From: Isoetes taiwanensis
Lineage: Eukaryota; Streptophyta; Lycopodiopsida; Isoetales; Isoetaceae
DNA length: 64,000 bases
NCBI GenBank assembly: GCA_021234155.1
Contig: JAJEKV010000222.1
Location: 498,001 to 562,000, forward strand
Direction: 5' to 3'
Within the stretch, counting starts at the first letter, position 1, and each line of letters begins with the position of its first letter. The notes beneath the pieces are model-generated. The model ran no database searches and was not told the origin of the DNA. It saw nothing but the letters and a program-made list of their open reading frames with translations. Below, piece after piece: positions 22,540 through 33,232 of the stretch. The translations under genes were made by a program, and so were the position numbers.

Positions 22540-24690
22540 AATGGCATAGCATCTTGCAGCTTATATCCTTGAGAGACTGCCCGTGTCCAATACATGTGCG
22601 GTAATTATCATGCAATGAATGATATGTTGATATATGAGACACATTGATTCACTACAGGGAGTATATTTGAAAGTCGTACCATTCTTGAGGCCTCTAACCA
22701 TTCAGAGAATGTCAACTTTTTTTTCAGGTATGCTGAGAAATTGCTAAATAAGAAAGTGCCATTCAAATAAAAATAGAGAAAATTTATCAGAATGGCTACT
22801 CTAATAAACCATTCTAAATTTTTATATTTTTTTTATTTATTAATTCTCTATCATTGTTTTACACTAGTTTAAGAGTTCTATAATATTTATATTTGAATGG
22901 TTTCAAAAAAAAAAAAAATTAATTTCCTAGATAAATTTTTTTTTTGCATCTATCAAGGTATAGATCCCCAAAAAAAGGGAAAATATATATACATATATAT
23001 AATGCACTAGTATAAAAGTAATTAAAGTTTTATTATAATACAAGGCGTAGTTTTAAACATTTGCAAATTTTTTTTATTTTTTGGCAAAATGGCTACAATA
23101 CGAACTAAAATCTCAAAAATCAATAGTTTAGTTTTCAAAAGACCATATTTAAGATTATAAAATTCCCATTTATTATACTTGCCTTAAACATTTGACAATA
23201 TAATTTCCATGCGTTTGACAAATTATATTTTATAGATAAATAATAAATTTATACTTGATTTTAAAAAGTTAAAGATCTAAACATTTCAGAAATATAATTA
23301 TATGAATGATATAATATACTTTATATAACAGTTTCAAAACCAAGATCGTAAAGAAAATCAAAACTAAAAATTTTATTTTTTTTTAACAAAGGCCTTTATC
23401 AATAGTGTTATGATAAACATTTGAGTTCTTATTATAAGTAGCTATAATGCAAGAGATTTGTCAAATAATAATTCAGAAATATTTGTTTTTGTTGAAAAAG
23501 GCTAAATTATAGATCTTGATTCTATAAAAACGAAATTACATATAGGCAAAATTAAATTTGTCAAACATAATTTGATAATGTTATACTTAGATAAATAAAT
23601 TTTTTAAATAGTTTTTTTAGTTAAAATAGATGCAATAAAATTACTAGCTCCACTTACTATATACGAATATTTGCATATATAGTAGCTAAATTAAATGTGT
23701 AGCCCTTATTATATTTTTTAATATTTCTATTTTAAAGATATTTTACAAGCATAAGTTCTATGCAAAAATAAATATCCTATGAACTTTTATTGCACCATCT
23801 TATGTTACAATCAAAATATATACTTATTGTCCCCTGCAACGAAAAAAGTTCATGACTATGAAATAACATATAATACTATTCACAGGTAGAGGTCTTACTC
23901 ATTTTGTATATGGGAGTTGAACTCCATCATAATTTATGCCATAACAAATAAAAAAAAAAGTCTCAATGCATTTCAATATAGCTAGAGAAGCTACGATTAT
24001 GTAAAGCAGAGATATAATCATTGATTATTAGTATACTCAAGAAGCAAATGTTATAGCGTCTTGCAGCTTATGCCCGATGTCCAATACATGTGCGGTAACT
24101 ATCATGCAATTATACATCAACGTAAAAAACACGTTGATTCACTGTAAGTATGAAGGACATACCCTGTATCTGAATAAAGATCAAACTCGGGCATAATCAG
24201 CAAATGCTTTCATACCTGACGAAAAGATTCTTTTATGAGATTGAAGCATCCCTTGTACAAAATTAAAAGTTTGACAAATCTTTATAAAAGATCTTTATCA
24301 ATAATGTTATGATCAGGATCTAAGTTCTTATTATAATAGCTATAATGCAAGAGATTTGAGAAATAGGAATTCAAATACATTTTTGTTATGTTGATAAAAG
24401 CCAAATTATAAATGTTAATTTTATAAGCAAGAATATGGAAATTTATAAAATAATTTAATAATGTTATATATAGATTTATAAAGCTTGTAAATAGTTTTTG
24501 AAGTAAAAAAAAATGCAATAAAACTACTAGCTTCACTTACTGTATATACACATATCTGCATATATAGTAGCTAAAATACATGTGTTATCGCCTTTAGTTA
24601 TATATTTGAATATTTTTATTTTAAAGACATAAATAGATATTCTAGGAACTTTTTATTTGCTATAAATATCTAAAGATTGTTTTATAACTT
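22540..24690. repeat. Very AT-rich block with a degenerate direct duplication
   Basis: The pieces at 22550-22610 and 24058-24110 share CTTGCAGCTTAT and CCAATACATGTGCGGTAA. The pieces at 23385-23790 and 24285-24650 share ATCAATA, GTTATGAT, AGCTATAATGCAAGAGATTT and CATATATAGTAGCTAAA. The right copy has lost internal sequence. No coding is visible; poly(A) and poly(T) runs are frequent. Confidence 0.65.
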
Positions 24691-24764
24691 TTATTAGATA
24701 AAGTGCCAACATTGATGGGCTTTTTGTCAGGCATAAAAGATTCTAGAATGTGTTCAAACGGGGA

Positions 24765-24922
24765 GGCAGTTTATGTACTTGTGGATGATTTGACTGACCC
24801 TGCCCCTGCTACAACATTTGCACACCTAGATGCTACTACTGTACTATCGAGAGGATTAGCTGCCAAAGGCATTTATCCAGCTGTAGATCCTTTAGATTCA
24901 ACTTCTACCATGCTTCAACCTA
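24765..24922 (+). pseudogene. atpB: Plastid atpB fragment in the nuclear sequence (NUPT)
   Basis: About 52 codons encode [20 protein letters not shown], then [20 protein letters not shown] and STMLQP. This is the chloroplast form of the ATP synthase beta subunit; the mitochondrial form reads SRQISELGIYPAV at this place. Sequence on both sides is unrelated to atpB, so it is an isolated fragment, not a gene. Few changes suggest a fairly recent or slowly decaying insertion. Confidence 0.9.
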
Positions 24923-25134
24923 GCATGCACATTTTCGAAGGAACTGGCTACTCGAAGAGTTCCGATATGAGCAGGGCCGGCATACAACCAATAGGCTAAT
25001 TTCATGAAGAAGATTCTTTTTAAATGATTCAGAGAATATACTACTACAAATAAATAGTAGAAAATTGGAATGTTCATTTCATTCCCTTCCAAGAGGACTC
25101 TTTTTTGTTATTATTATTATTTTATCGGAGAAAC

Positions 25135-25240
25135 AAAGTACGGTAAGGGCAGAAGGGATTCCCGATGGAGCGGTGAAATGAGTAGAGATCGGGAAAAATA
25201 CCAACAACGGCGAAAGCACTCTGCTGGGCCGACACTGATA
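25135..25240 (+). pseudogene. rrn16: Plastid 16S rRNA fragment (NUPT)
   Basis: The stretch includes GATGGAGCGGTGAAATG, GTAGAGATCGGGAA, CAACGGCGAAAGCACTCTGC and TGGGCCGACACTGA, matching the conserved 690-790 region of plastid 16S rRNA with a few substitutions and small insertions. It is only about 100 bp long. In plastid genomes atpB and 16S lie far apart, so the two pieces were joined during or after transfer. Confidence 0.85.
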
Positions 25241-25259
25241 CCGAGACTCTAGCAAACTT

Positions 25260-26571
25260 TCTTGAACTGTTTTAAATTGCATATAAATTGTATAAATGCT
25301 TAACTGAATTATTTTGTGTTATTAAATATCATGATATAGACTAATAATGGTGCCCAACGTTGCTAGGTATAAGTTAAAAGCATGTCAATCTTTTGGGACG
25401 CAAATAAAGAAATCGTGCAGCGATAATCTAACTTTTGTGACCTTTATATAACCAAACTTTCCATGCATTTGTTAAAAGCTAGCTTAAGGCAGTGAATTTA
25501 TATACCATAAAAGGGCTCTTAGGCCAGAGCACGTTCAAAGAGGCAAAAGGTTTAAGGATGTGCCTCTTTTAGCAAGCACCTTTTTGTGCCCCCTTTTTTT
25601 TCAGACCTTTTTTGAAGGGTTGTCCTCACCATGCAAATTAGGGTAAAAGTTGGAACCTATCAAATGCCACAATATTATCAACACTGGTTTATAAGGGATT
25701 TGTTTTCATGTTGACAAAAGCTTAGGTTGAAAACATAGTGAATATTGTATTATATGTTACATTACGGGGCTTACATTCTTATTTTTGTACATTTTGTGCA
25801 TATAGTTTGTTTTCCAAAGCAACCTTCCTCTACCATATACACATATGCATGTTGTTTGTATGTGGCAATTTTACAAATAAAATGAGGCACTATGTGATGT
25901 TATAGGTTATTATTTTAAATATGCACAATTCTATCCGATTTGCATACTTTCTTTGATATGTTTAGATAAGGTCAAGGCACATGTTGTCTTGGTGTTAAAA
26001 GGGAAAGAAATCTTAATATTGACAATGTTGTGCAAATGAATTGTGTGTAAATGAACAGAAAGGGAAGAAATCTTAATATTTGAATTTTATGCGAATGAGC
26101 ATTTAGTGATTGCTTTAAATACACGATCAACAATCATATAATTAAATTGTACAATAACCTTTTTATTATTCTTTCATAACGTTGGGCTATAATATGGTTA
26201 TGGAGTCCAATGTTTTTACATAAAGGCCTAGGTGAGCATGTCTTCCTATAAATATATTCAATAGCAACAATGGCGTATTAAAAAGTACGTAGTCCATGTA
26301 GCATTTGCTGCAAACATAGATTTAAATTCAAGATCAAAGATGAAACATTATATCCTAGGTATTCGAAGTCAACGTTGTCCTAGTAATACTATGAACTGAC
26401 ATAGATTTCCCATACGATATGAAGTTGTATTTACCCACGATTGATAACTTCTAAGCAATGATCCACAAGAGTAGACACAGTTCGCAGGATCATAATGGCA
26501 GTTTCAACATCTGTGACATTGTGATGCTTATCAAATTTCAGTCCTTGCAAGAGAAAAATAAATGCACGTTC
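25260..26571. other. Intergenic, no supported gene
   Basis: AT-rich, with no recognisable coding region. A short direct repeat (GGGAA(A)GAAATCTTAATATT) occurs near 26000 and 26060. Confidence 0.4.
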
Positions 26572-26802
26572 TCTATCATTATCTCTGCTTGTCTAGTATC
26601 ATCATTACTGCAAAGGGTTTTACCTTGAAAACCTTTCGAGGCAGGGGTTTTTTAATCCTAGTAGTAATGATTGTACTAGCCCATTGTATGGGTCCCATGA
26701 CCTATTGGTCTCCGTGGACGTTAAAAAAACTATTCTATTCTATTCTATTCTATTCTATTCTATTCTATTCTATTCTATTCTATTCTATTCTATTCTATCA
26801 TT
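26572..26802 (+). mobile_element. 5'-truncated LINE 3' end with 13-unit (TATTC) tail
   Basis: It has the same 3' signature as the copy at 19262. The tail is an uninterrupted run of 13 TATTC units (26731-26795). A duplication TCTATCATT flanks the insertion at 26572-26580 and 26794-26802, so it entered by target-primed reverse transcription and is only about 210 bp long. Confidence 0.85.
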
Positions 26803-27388
26803 TCCTTATAGTAGATACAGTGGCTTCAGAATGTAGTCTCAACTTTTTCTTCCGTTGTTGAAGACTAATGGATTGCATAGTGAATAGAATAGATCTTTTA
26901 TATGCCCGACAGACATAGTAACCATAAACTAAACGGCTTAATGCCTTATCCGCCAACTTTAGCTCGATTGTGGAACTCATAATTAGTGTCAGACTTGATG
27001 CCGCGGCCATACTGTAGTTCAAGACAACAATGCAAAAAAGCATGGTATGGGAGCATTTGCAAGTAAAATGTTTGCCAGGAAATAAAGATTGGATTTCCCT
27101 TCATTAAATGACGTGCTGAAATGACAGCAAGCTTGGGATACAGTTGAAATGGCCATGACCTAAAGCCATATTCAATATATGAGAAACTAATAGATATTGT
27201 TCATAATATTACTTTATTGAAAGGTAGAAGACATTGCCACACCAAGCACACTTCAACATCACTTGAATTATCACATTACACAAAAGAAGCCCATCAAGTT
27301 GCATTCTGCAATAAATATCTGATTGTCAAGAAAAATATATCCAACAAAAATTGTGCATCTATCTGCGGTGTCTTTACAAGGTAAATAT
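26803..27388. other. Intergenic between two opposed LINE ends
   Basis: No gene recognised. Confidence 0.4.
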
Positions 27389-27546
27389 TAATTAGAATAC
27401 AATAGAATAGTTTTTTTAACGTCCACGGAGACCAATAGGTCATGGGACCTAATGGGCTAGTACAATCAATACTACTAGGATTAAAAAACCCCTGCCTCGA
27501 AAGGTTTTCAAGGGAAAAACCTTTGCAGTAATGATGATAGTAATTA
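27389..27546 (-). mobile_element. 5'-truncated LINE 3' end, minus strand
   Basis: Reverse complement of the shared 3' signature (TTTTTTTAACGTCCACGGAG, AATAGGTCATGGGACC, AAAAAACCCCTGCCTCGAAA). The tail is short and imperfect. TAATTA occurs at both borders (27389-27394, 27541-27546) and is a likely target-site duplication. Confidence 0.75.
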
Positions 27547-27639
27547 TGGGTTATCATCAAAACAGATTCATCTCATCTTCTTCGAATAGTGGCAAAGAAG
27601 CACAAAATGACTATCAGACTTAAATTCATTAATTATATA

Positions 27640-28082
27640 CTATAGGTAATATGCCAATGATTTACCTTCTAAGGAATCATTTTTAAAACTTTGGCATTGC
27701 TCTTCTACCTCTGATTGTGTCAAGCTAGCTGTAAAACTATAATGGATCAATTGATCTTCCGGATTTAAAAAGATAACACCATGTGATCTGCACAATTTAT
27801 CAGCAAGCAATGAGACAAATGCATACCAACCCTTATGTGAGAGAAATGCAAGAGACTTTGCCTCACTTTGCATACTGAGAATATTAGTCGAGAAATGACC
27901 CCACAACGGAAAAACTCAAATGTCTCCTTTCCATATCCAATTCTTGCATATGCTGCAAGTGTAGCAGTCTTTGAAACCATGTTATAGTAAGGCATCACAT
28001 CAAGTATTTTGATTGATCCCTTGAGACAACTGCACTTGCCATATTTATGAGCGCATTCCCTTGAGACAGCTGCACTGGCCAT
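27640..28082 (-). pseudogene. Pentatricopeptide-repeat (PPR) gene remnant
   Basis: PPR proteins bind organellar RNA. One minus-strand frame (28082-27765) encodes HKYGKCSCLKGSIKILDVMP, then YYNMVSKTATLAAYARIGYG and KETFEFF. This matches the plant PPR pattern MYxKCGSLxxAxxVFDxMPxxNVVSWxxxLAAYAxxGYGKExLELF. The following sequence in another frame (LAFLSHKGWYAFV) resembles a decayed ACSHAGLV motif, implying a frameshift. Only about one and a half repeats survive. A 40-bp tandem duplication at 28021-28120 overlaps the start and repeats part of the YGKCSCLKG sequence. A PPR gene elsewhere is the likely source. Confidence 0.6.
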
Positions 28083-28120
28083 ATTTATGAGTGCATTCCC
28101 TTAAGACAAGTGCACTTGTC
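28021..28120. repeat. 40-bp tandem repeat, two and a half units
   Basis: Units begin TTGAGACAACTGCACTTGCC and continue ATATTTATGAGCGCATTCCC. The length is not a multiple of three, so each unit shifts the PPR frame. Confidence 0.85.
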
Positions 28121-29240
28121 AAGTGTTAAGAATTTATCAACCCCATCAATACCAAAAAAGGCAATCAAATCCCTGCTCAAGAAATCCAAAGAAAAAAAGT
28201 AAATTACTCAAACACATCTAATAGGTAGAAAACTTTACCTTAAAAACGTAAAAGAAAAAAAACCTAAATATCAGGCAATCTTTTTATATAGTTTGGTATG
28301 CCTGTGTTTCTCTTGAATGCGTCTTTGCCACCACAATCATTTGGCCCGTCTAATTAGGCAGCTTTAGAAATACCTCTAAGAACATTGATCATTTCTGATG
28401 TTAATACTGCCTCTGCGAGCGACGCTTTAGGAGCATGTCCTTTGACATACATGAGCAATAGCTTTTAACTTCATATAGATGGGGATGAGAAACACATCAT
28501 GGTAATTGAATCAATAATGGTAAGTCTAAAGGAGTCCTTTAAAGACGTAGTCAGCCAGGAGGCGAATGTCAACATAATTGCCAAAAGGCATATGCATCAC
28601 AATGGCAGGAAATGTCCACTGCTTAAACCCCTTTCTGTCCACATTGGCAAGATCTACCCCGGCCAAATCTTCTTTCATACATGCTGGTGACATGTCATGG
28701 TATGCATACGTATATCGTATAAATACCTAGAACGTCACAATAATTCACTATGTTTCTAGCCTCATCCTTTTTCAACATGAAAACAACTCCCTTATATCCT
28801 AGTGCTGTTAGTATTGTCGCATCATTGATAGTTCCAAATTTTGCCCAACATCCTTGATAGTTCCAAATTTTGCCCAACATCCCTGGGCTTGGTACACTAG
28901 TGATCAATAGATATAGAGCCCCATACGCATAAGGGCATGAAGGTAAAAGCCAAAGGCGATGGGAGACATCAATGTTTATTTGAAATGCTTGTTATTTTTG
29001 ATGACTCCATCTAATAGAGAGCTTGGATGAATCGTTTGTTTCTTTTGAAAGGCTTAACAATTTCCATATGAACTTGACCAAACTTTAGGAACCGATATAA
29101 ATGCTCTTTTCTTTACAAACGTTTAAGAAATTTGAAGCAAAATTAATAACTTCAAATACATGCCTTAACATCACTTGCATTTACATCAGTTATACATAGA
29201 TCTTTGCCTCCAAACGCTTGGCAAATTGTGCTATAAAAAT
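28121..29240. other. Intergenic, with a 31-bp tandem doublet
   Basis: No supported gene. A doublet of TTGATAGTTCCAAATTTTGC plus CCAACATCC lies at about 28826-28885. Confidence 0.4.
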
Positions 29241-30419
29241 CACATCATAGGTTCAACAATGGGGGGCACAAGGTTATTCTTCCAATGGGCAATTCATGAG
29301 TTGTGGAAGAAATTACCCAATAACCATAATTAGTGGGTGGCGTTACTAGTAGAAAGACCAACAAGTCCACAGGTCCAGTCCGACAGAGATTGGGATTCTT
29401 TGTATAACTATAATTAGTGCTTATAGAGGCTGCAACATTCTCATTCTAGGATCCATGCCATTCTTCATAATATTATCCATGGCATAATAGCTCGTCCCAT
29501 GGAAGCCTGCACATAGAATGTCTTCTGCAGACTCGCCAACTTTTAACTTCTTGTTCATTGAATGGAGCAATCTTTCTGAAACAGTTACAACATGCCTATA
29601 AAAAGTTAACATCAATAGGATTTAACAAAAGCCATAGGAAGATACTAAGGATAAGAAAATACATTCATATATGCCAAACCCGGATTGCCAATTACTCAAA
29701 ACATGCAAGAAATTAAACGGAACTGTATGCATGTGTAAATTGAAGTAAACAGCATTTACTCATACATGATAAGACAAAATAACAGCATGCATCCATGCTT
29801 CATCAAGTTACTTCATGTATGCTTCATCAGGTACTAAAAAAATACAGGCTATCATACTGAAAACTTACCAAATCCGTTGGGTTTCTGTAATGCAGCTGCA
29901 TCCAAAGCTCCGAGAAAACTTTGGAACATGGCATGCTCGGAAGAAATATATGGATTTGGTTGATAATCTACAAGTCCGAAGGGCTGGATCCTACCCTGAA
30001 TTAATGACTTAACATAATCGCTCCTACAAATGTTGTCAATTATCATTCCTAAAAGCTAAAACAAGAAACAAAAAATTAACAGAAAAAAATGTGCAGAAGA
30101 GGGAAAAAGGCGGGAATCAAGAAAAAACCTTTCTTCTACATTTGCCGTCACCAGAAAGAGGCGTTAAATGTTCAGGGCGCCATGGAATCTCGATAATGAT
30201 ATCGTCTGCTTCTCCAGTGATGGTATTGATGTGCTTCATATTTTTGAGATCACAATAACGATCTTTTGTCAATCCAAAATATACCTGGCCTTGCATGATG
30301 TTCTGAAGCATGGACTTTGCTACGGAGATGGAGTAGGGATGCACCCGTTTGGCCTTATCTTTCCGGTAAACCTTCAACGCCATAGCCGTCTTTAATTTCC
30401 CTCTGCCGGACTTCGCCAT
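29240..30419 (-). pseudogene. PARP-like (ADP-ribosyltransferase-fold) pseudogene, copy 1
   Basis: Three exons on the minus strand: about 30419-30128, 30048-29869 and from 29575 downward. Exon 1 starts MAKSGRGKLKTAMALKVYRK and continues HPYSISVAKSM. Exon 2 (180 bp, GT-AG borders) includes NPYISSEHAMFQSFLGALDA. Exon 3 encodes AGFHGTSYYAMDNIMKNGMD, the HGTS..IxxxGxDP pattern that opens the PARP catalytic fold and carries its first triad residue (His). After DPRMR the sequence has lost the segment KSGGDYFGY present in copy 2 and shifts frame; the remainder (AASISTNYSYTKN, VDLLVFLLVTPP, THELPIGRITL) is readable in another frame. So it is broken in the catalytic domain. N-terminal function is unknown. 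Confident that it is paralogous to 49094-50228; moderately confident of the PARP assignment. Confidence 0.65.
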
Positions 30420-30431
30420 TCGTACATGCAA

Positions 30432-32874
30432 TCTGGTTGGATTATGGATGAAATTACAACGTAAAAACCACTTAGCCTAATCCCATATTTCCAAGAATAT
30501 CTACTTGCCATTTAGTTTCATTTAGTTTTGACACCTGGTATTTCTGTAGATAGTGGCTAATTTGTCAAAACAAATTTTACATGTCGTTCTGTGCTATTTA
30601 GCGCCATTTAGAGTATGGTCACATTATGGTCACATGTAGACATCAACGTGAAGATATAGATGTCAAAATGTCAAACGCGAAGGGTCACATGAAAGTTTTT
30701 GGCATTGAGGGCTAGATATCAATACAGATCCATTCCACCAGCTTCTTCTTTGGTTGATTAGGTTCATATTGACGTAAATGCAACTTATGTTGCATTCAGC
30801 CCCCTAGGCCTATTCTCTGTTGCCACGTGTCATGTATTCTTTTCCAGGAAAGTACTTAAATTACATCCTGAATATTTACTTCACATTCTAAATAACATTC
30901 CGATACTTCATTCTGTTTTTGCATTCTATGTGACATTCCAGTTTCCATTCTGCAAAACCAAGAAAGAATGGTCGATTGGTAGACATTCTGTCTGGGATTC
31001 CAGTTTTCATTCAGCAAAATCAAGAAAGAATGGTCGAAAATCAATAAACTTTGGCATTTGTTAGCATTTTTACAGTGGATTTCAAAATAGTGCTTCTAAA
31101 TCAGGACACCCGTAACTCAAATCCGAGACCTATGTACTGTCCCGGACTGCTCAGCTTATGATAACAACAAAATGCACACATATTTTCATTCTTGTTCCAT
31201 GCATAGAAGAGCTAGGGAAGAATAAAACATGCACTTGGAATATGGTTCATTCTCGAAAAATGCAGAAGCTAACATGTAGACCTGCACAAACAAACAAGAA
31301 AGCAGGCGAACATTAGACAAAGACGGCAAATACAAAGCGTTAAAGAAAGAAACAGAAAACATGAGAGCTCCAAAGAAGTAAAACCTACTAGACAAATGAC
31401 AGCTCAAATCTTCCTGAAAACACAAATGCAAGTAGACAATAGGCTCCAGATCTGACAAAATATGCAAGAAACATCAAGATCTGCAAAAAAGAACATCGAA
31501 GAAGCTATTGCCTTTGCCATGGTCACAAGATCACTAGCGCCATCAGTGCCATTGCTGGCGCCTGCACAACAAAGTAGCAGCAAGATTGAAGATCGGCAGA
31601 GCGCTTGCAAGATTGAAGATCGACAGCTTGGCGCTACAATGGCATGGCTCCGCCATGGCCACTAAAAGAGAGAAAGAAATGGTCGATCACGGGCCTTGAA
31701 ATGGATGTGGACACGTGACACGACCTGATTCGCTGAATGCAACATAAGTTGCATCCACGTTAAGAGAATTGCACTTTCGTGCAAATTCCTGGGGAGGTCG
31801 AGGAATCCTTGGCGACGCGCGTTAGCGCAGAGGTGGGGATGATGTAAAGTTTGCTTAGAGTATATTCTAGCTAGAAGCCAGTAGCATGCTGCGATGTGGC
31901 ACAAATCCTTTCCCGAAATGTTTTGTTCGCCTGCATTCTAAAATTTGTGCTCTCCATTCTATGGATTTGTTGCATTTACTTGCATTTTAAGATTCTTACT
32001 TGCATTTAGAATTTTTACTTGCATTTTTACTAGTATTCTGCTTTCTTGATCGAATGTTATATAACTTTTCCAGTTTACTGGCCGAGGAGTTGAATCCCGC
32101 TGAGACTAAAGCTCCAACAACGGATCTATTTCAAAAAAAAAAAAAAAGAACAGAGTAGACTCTCTATGTCTTACCAAAATGTCTATTGCATAAAATCTAC
32201 AAGATGTGCACAAAAAAGTCTGCCGCACAAGTTCTGCCAAAAATAAACCTCTATCGAACAAGATCTGCAAGAGCTTCACCTATTTCAAAGAACAAAAACA
32301 AGATATCAGGAAAACAACATAAATAAACGTAAATCCAACAAAAAAAATTGGCAAAGCTCAAGCTTCAGTTTAAGAGAAGCGCCGATTGTCTATAAGGATC
32401 GACAAGCATACCTGATTTTGATGAAAATAAAACAAAAACAAGAAGCTTACAACAAGAAGAGTAAAATTGAGGAGTTCCTTTGTGCCTTACCAAAACTGCA
32501 CAGAAAAATGACTATGTCTTTGTTTTAGTCTGCACAGGCTTCTTTTAGGAGAAGAATCGATTTTCTTGAAGGCCTCCACAGAATCAATTTTGATGAAGGC
32601 CTCTAGACAAGCTCTTTGAAGCAAGAAATACAAGATCTGCAAGACTTCGCGGCAAAGCACCTATTTCAACAAGAAATCAGAAAAAGAAAATAAATCAGAT
32701 CCAGCAAAAATAATTTACAGGTAGATCTCCATTCAAGAACCTAGATGTGAGCAGGGCACCATCACCAAAACAGAGCACCATCGCCATCGCCAGCGCCGGA
32801 GTTGGAGCGCCATCGCGAGAGTTGGAGCGCCATAGCCGCCAGAATTTTACTCTAAGCAAACTTCACGTTACAAT
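30432..32874. other. Intergenic with short repeats and palindromes, no supported gene
   Basis: Perfect palindromes ATGCAACTTATGTTGCAT (about 30778-30795) and ATGCAACATAAGTTGCAT (about 31737-31754) lie in inverted contexts, each near CACGTGTC or its complement. A doublet around CATTC(T/A)GCAAAA and AAGAAAGAATGGTCG lies at 30935-31036. An inverted pair, GTAAAGTTTGCTTAGAGTA near 31846 and TACTCTAAGCAAACTTCACG near 32849, frames about 1 kb. TTACTTGCATTTT-type units repeat near 31974-32030. A direct repeat (TTTTAGTTTTGACACC) occurs at about 30520 and 32990. Confidence 0.5.
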
Positions 32875-32972
32875 AATGACTGTATAGTTTAAATTTTGGT
32901 GTGTCAAATGTGCCTCCGCGCTGGCAGGCGTCGGCACACCTTCCACACCAAAATTTAAACCAAACAGTCATT
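32875..32972. mobile_element. 98-bp hairpin MITE
   Basis: The 29-bp left arm (AATGACTGT, three variable bases, GTTTAAATTTTGGTGTG) matches the reverse complement of the right arm at 26 of 29 positions. The arms enclose about 40 bp with a GC-rich centre. No coding capacity. Confidence 0.7.
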
Positions 32973-33232
32973 CTTGTATACATGAATCCTTTTAGTTTTG
33001 ACACCTAGTATTTCTGTTGACATGAACATGTAACCCCAACGTTTTATAAATATTCATGTGGATATGATATAGGTCATGTTAACATCCTCATGTGACCATA
33101 CCCTTACCTCACATTCTAAAGTATTTATCTCACATTCAAGCCAAAGCTTCTCTCTTTGATGATTTACCCTGCATTCCGCTCATTTCGCTTACATGTTGAA
33201 TACTTGCCTCGGCCAATTTTTTTAAGTGGCTT

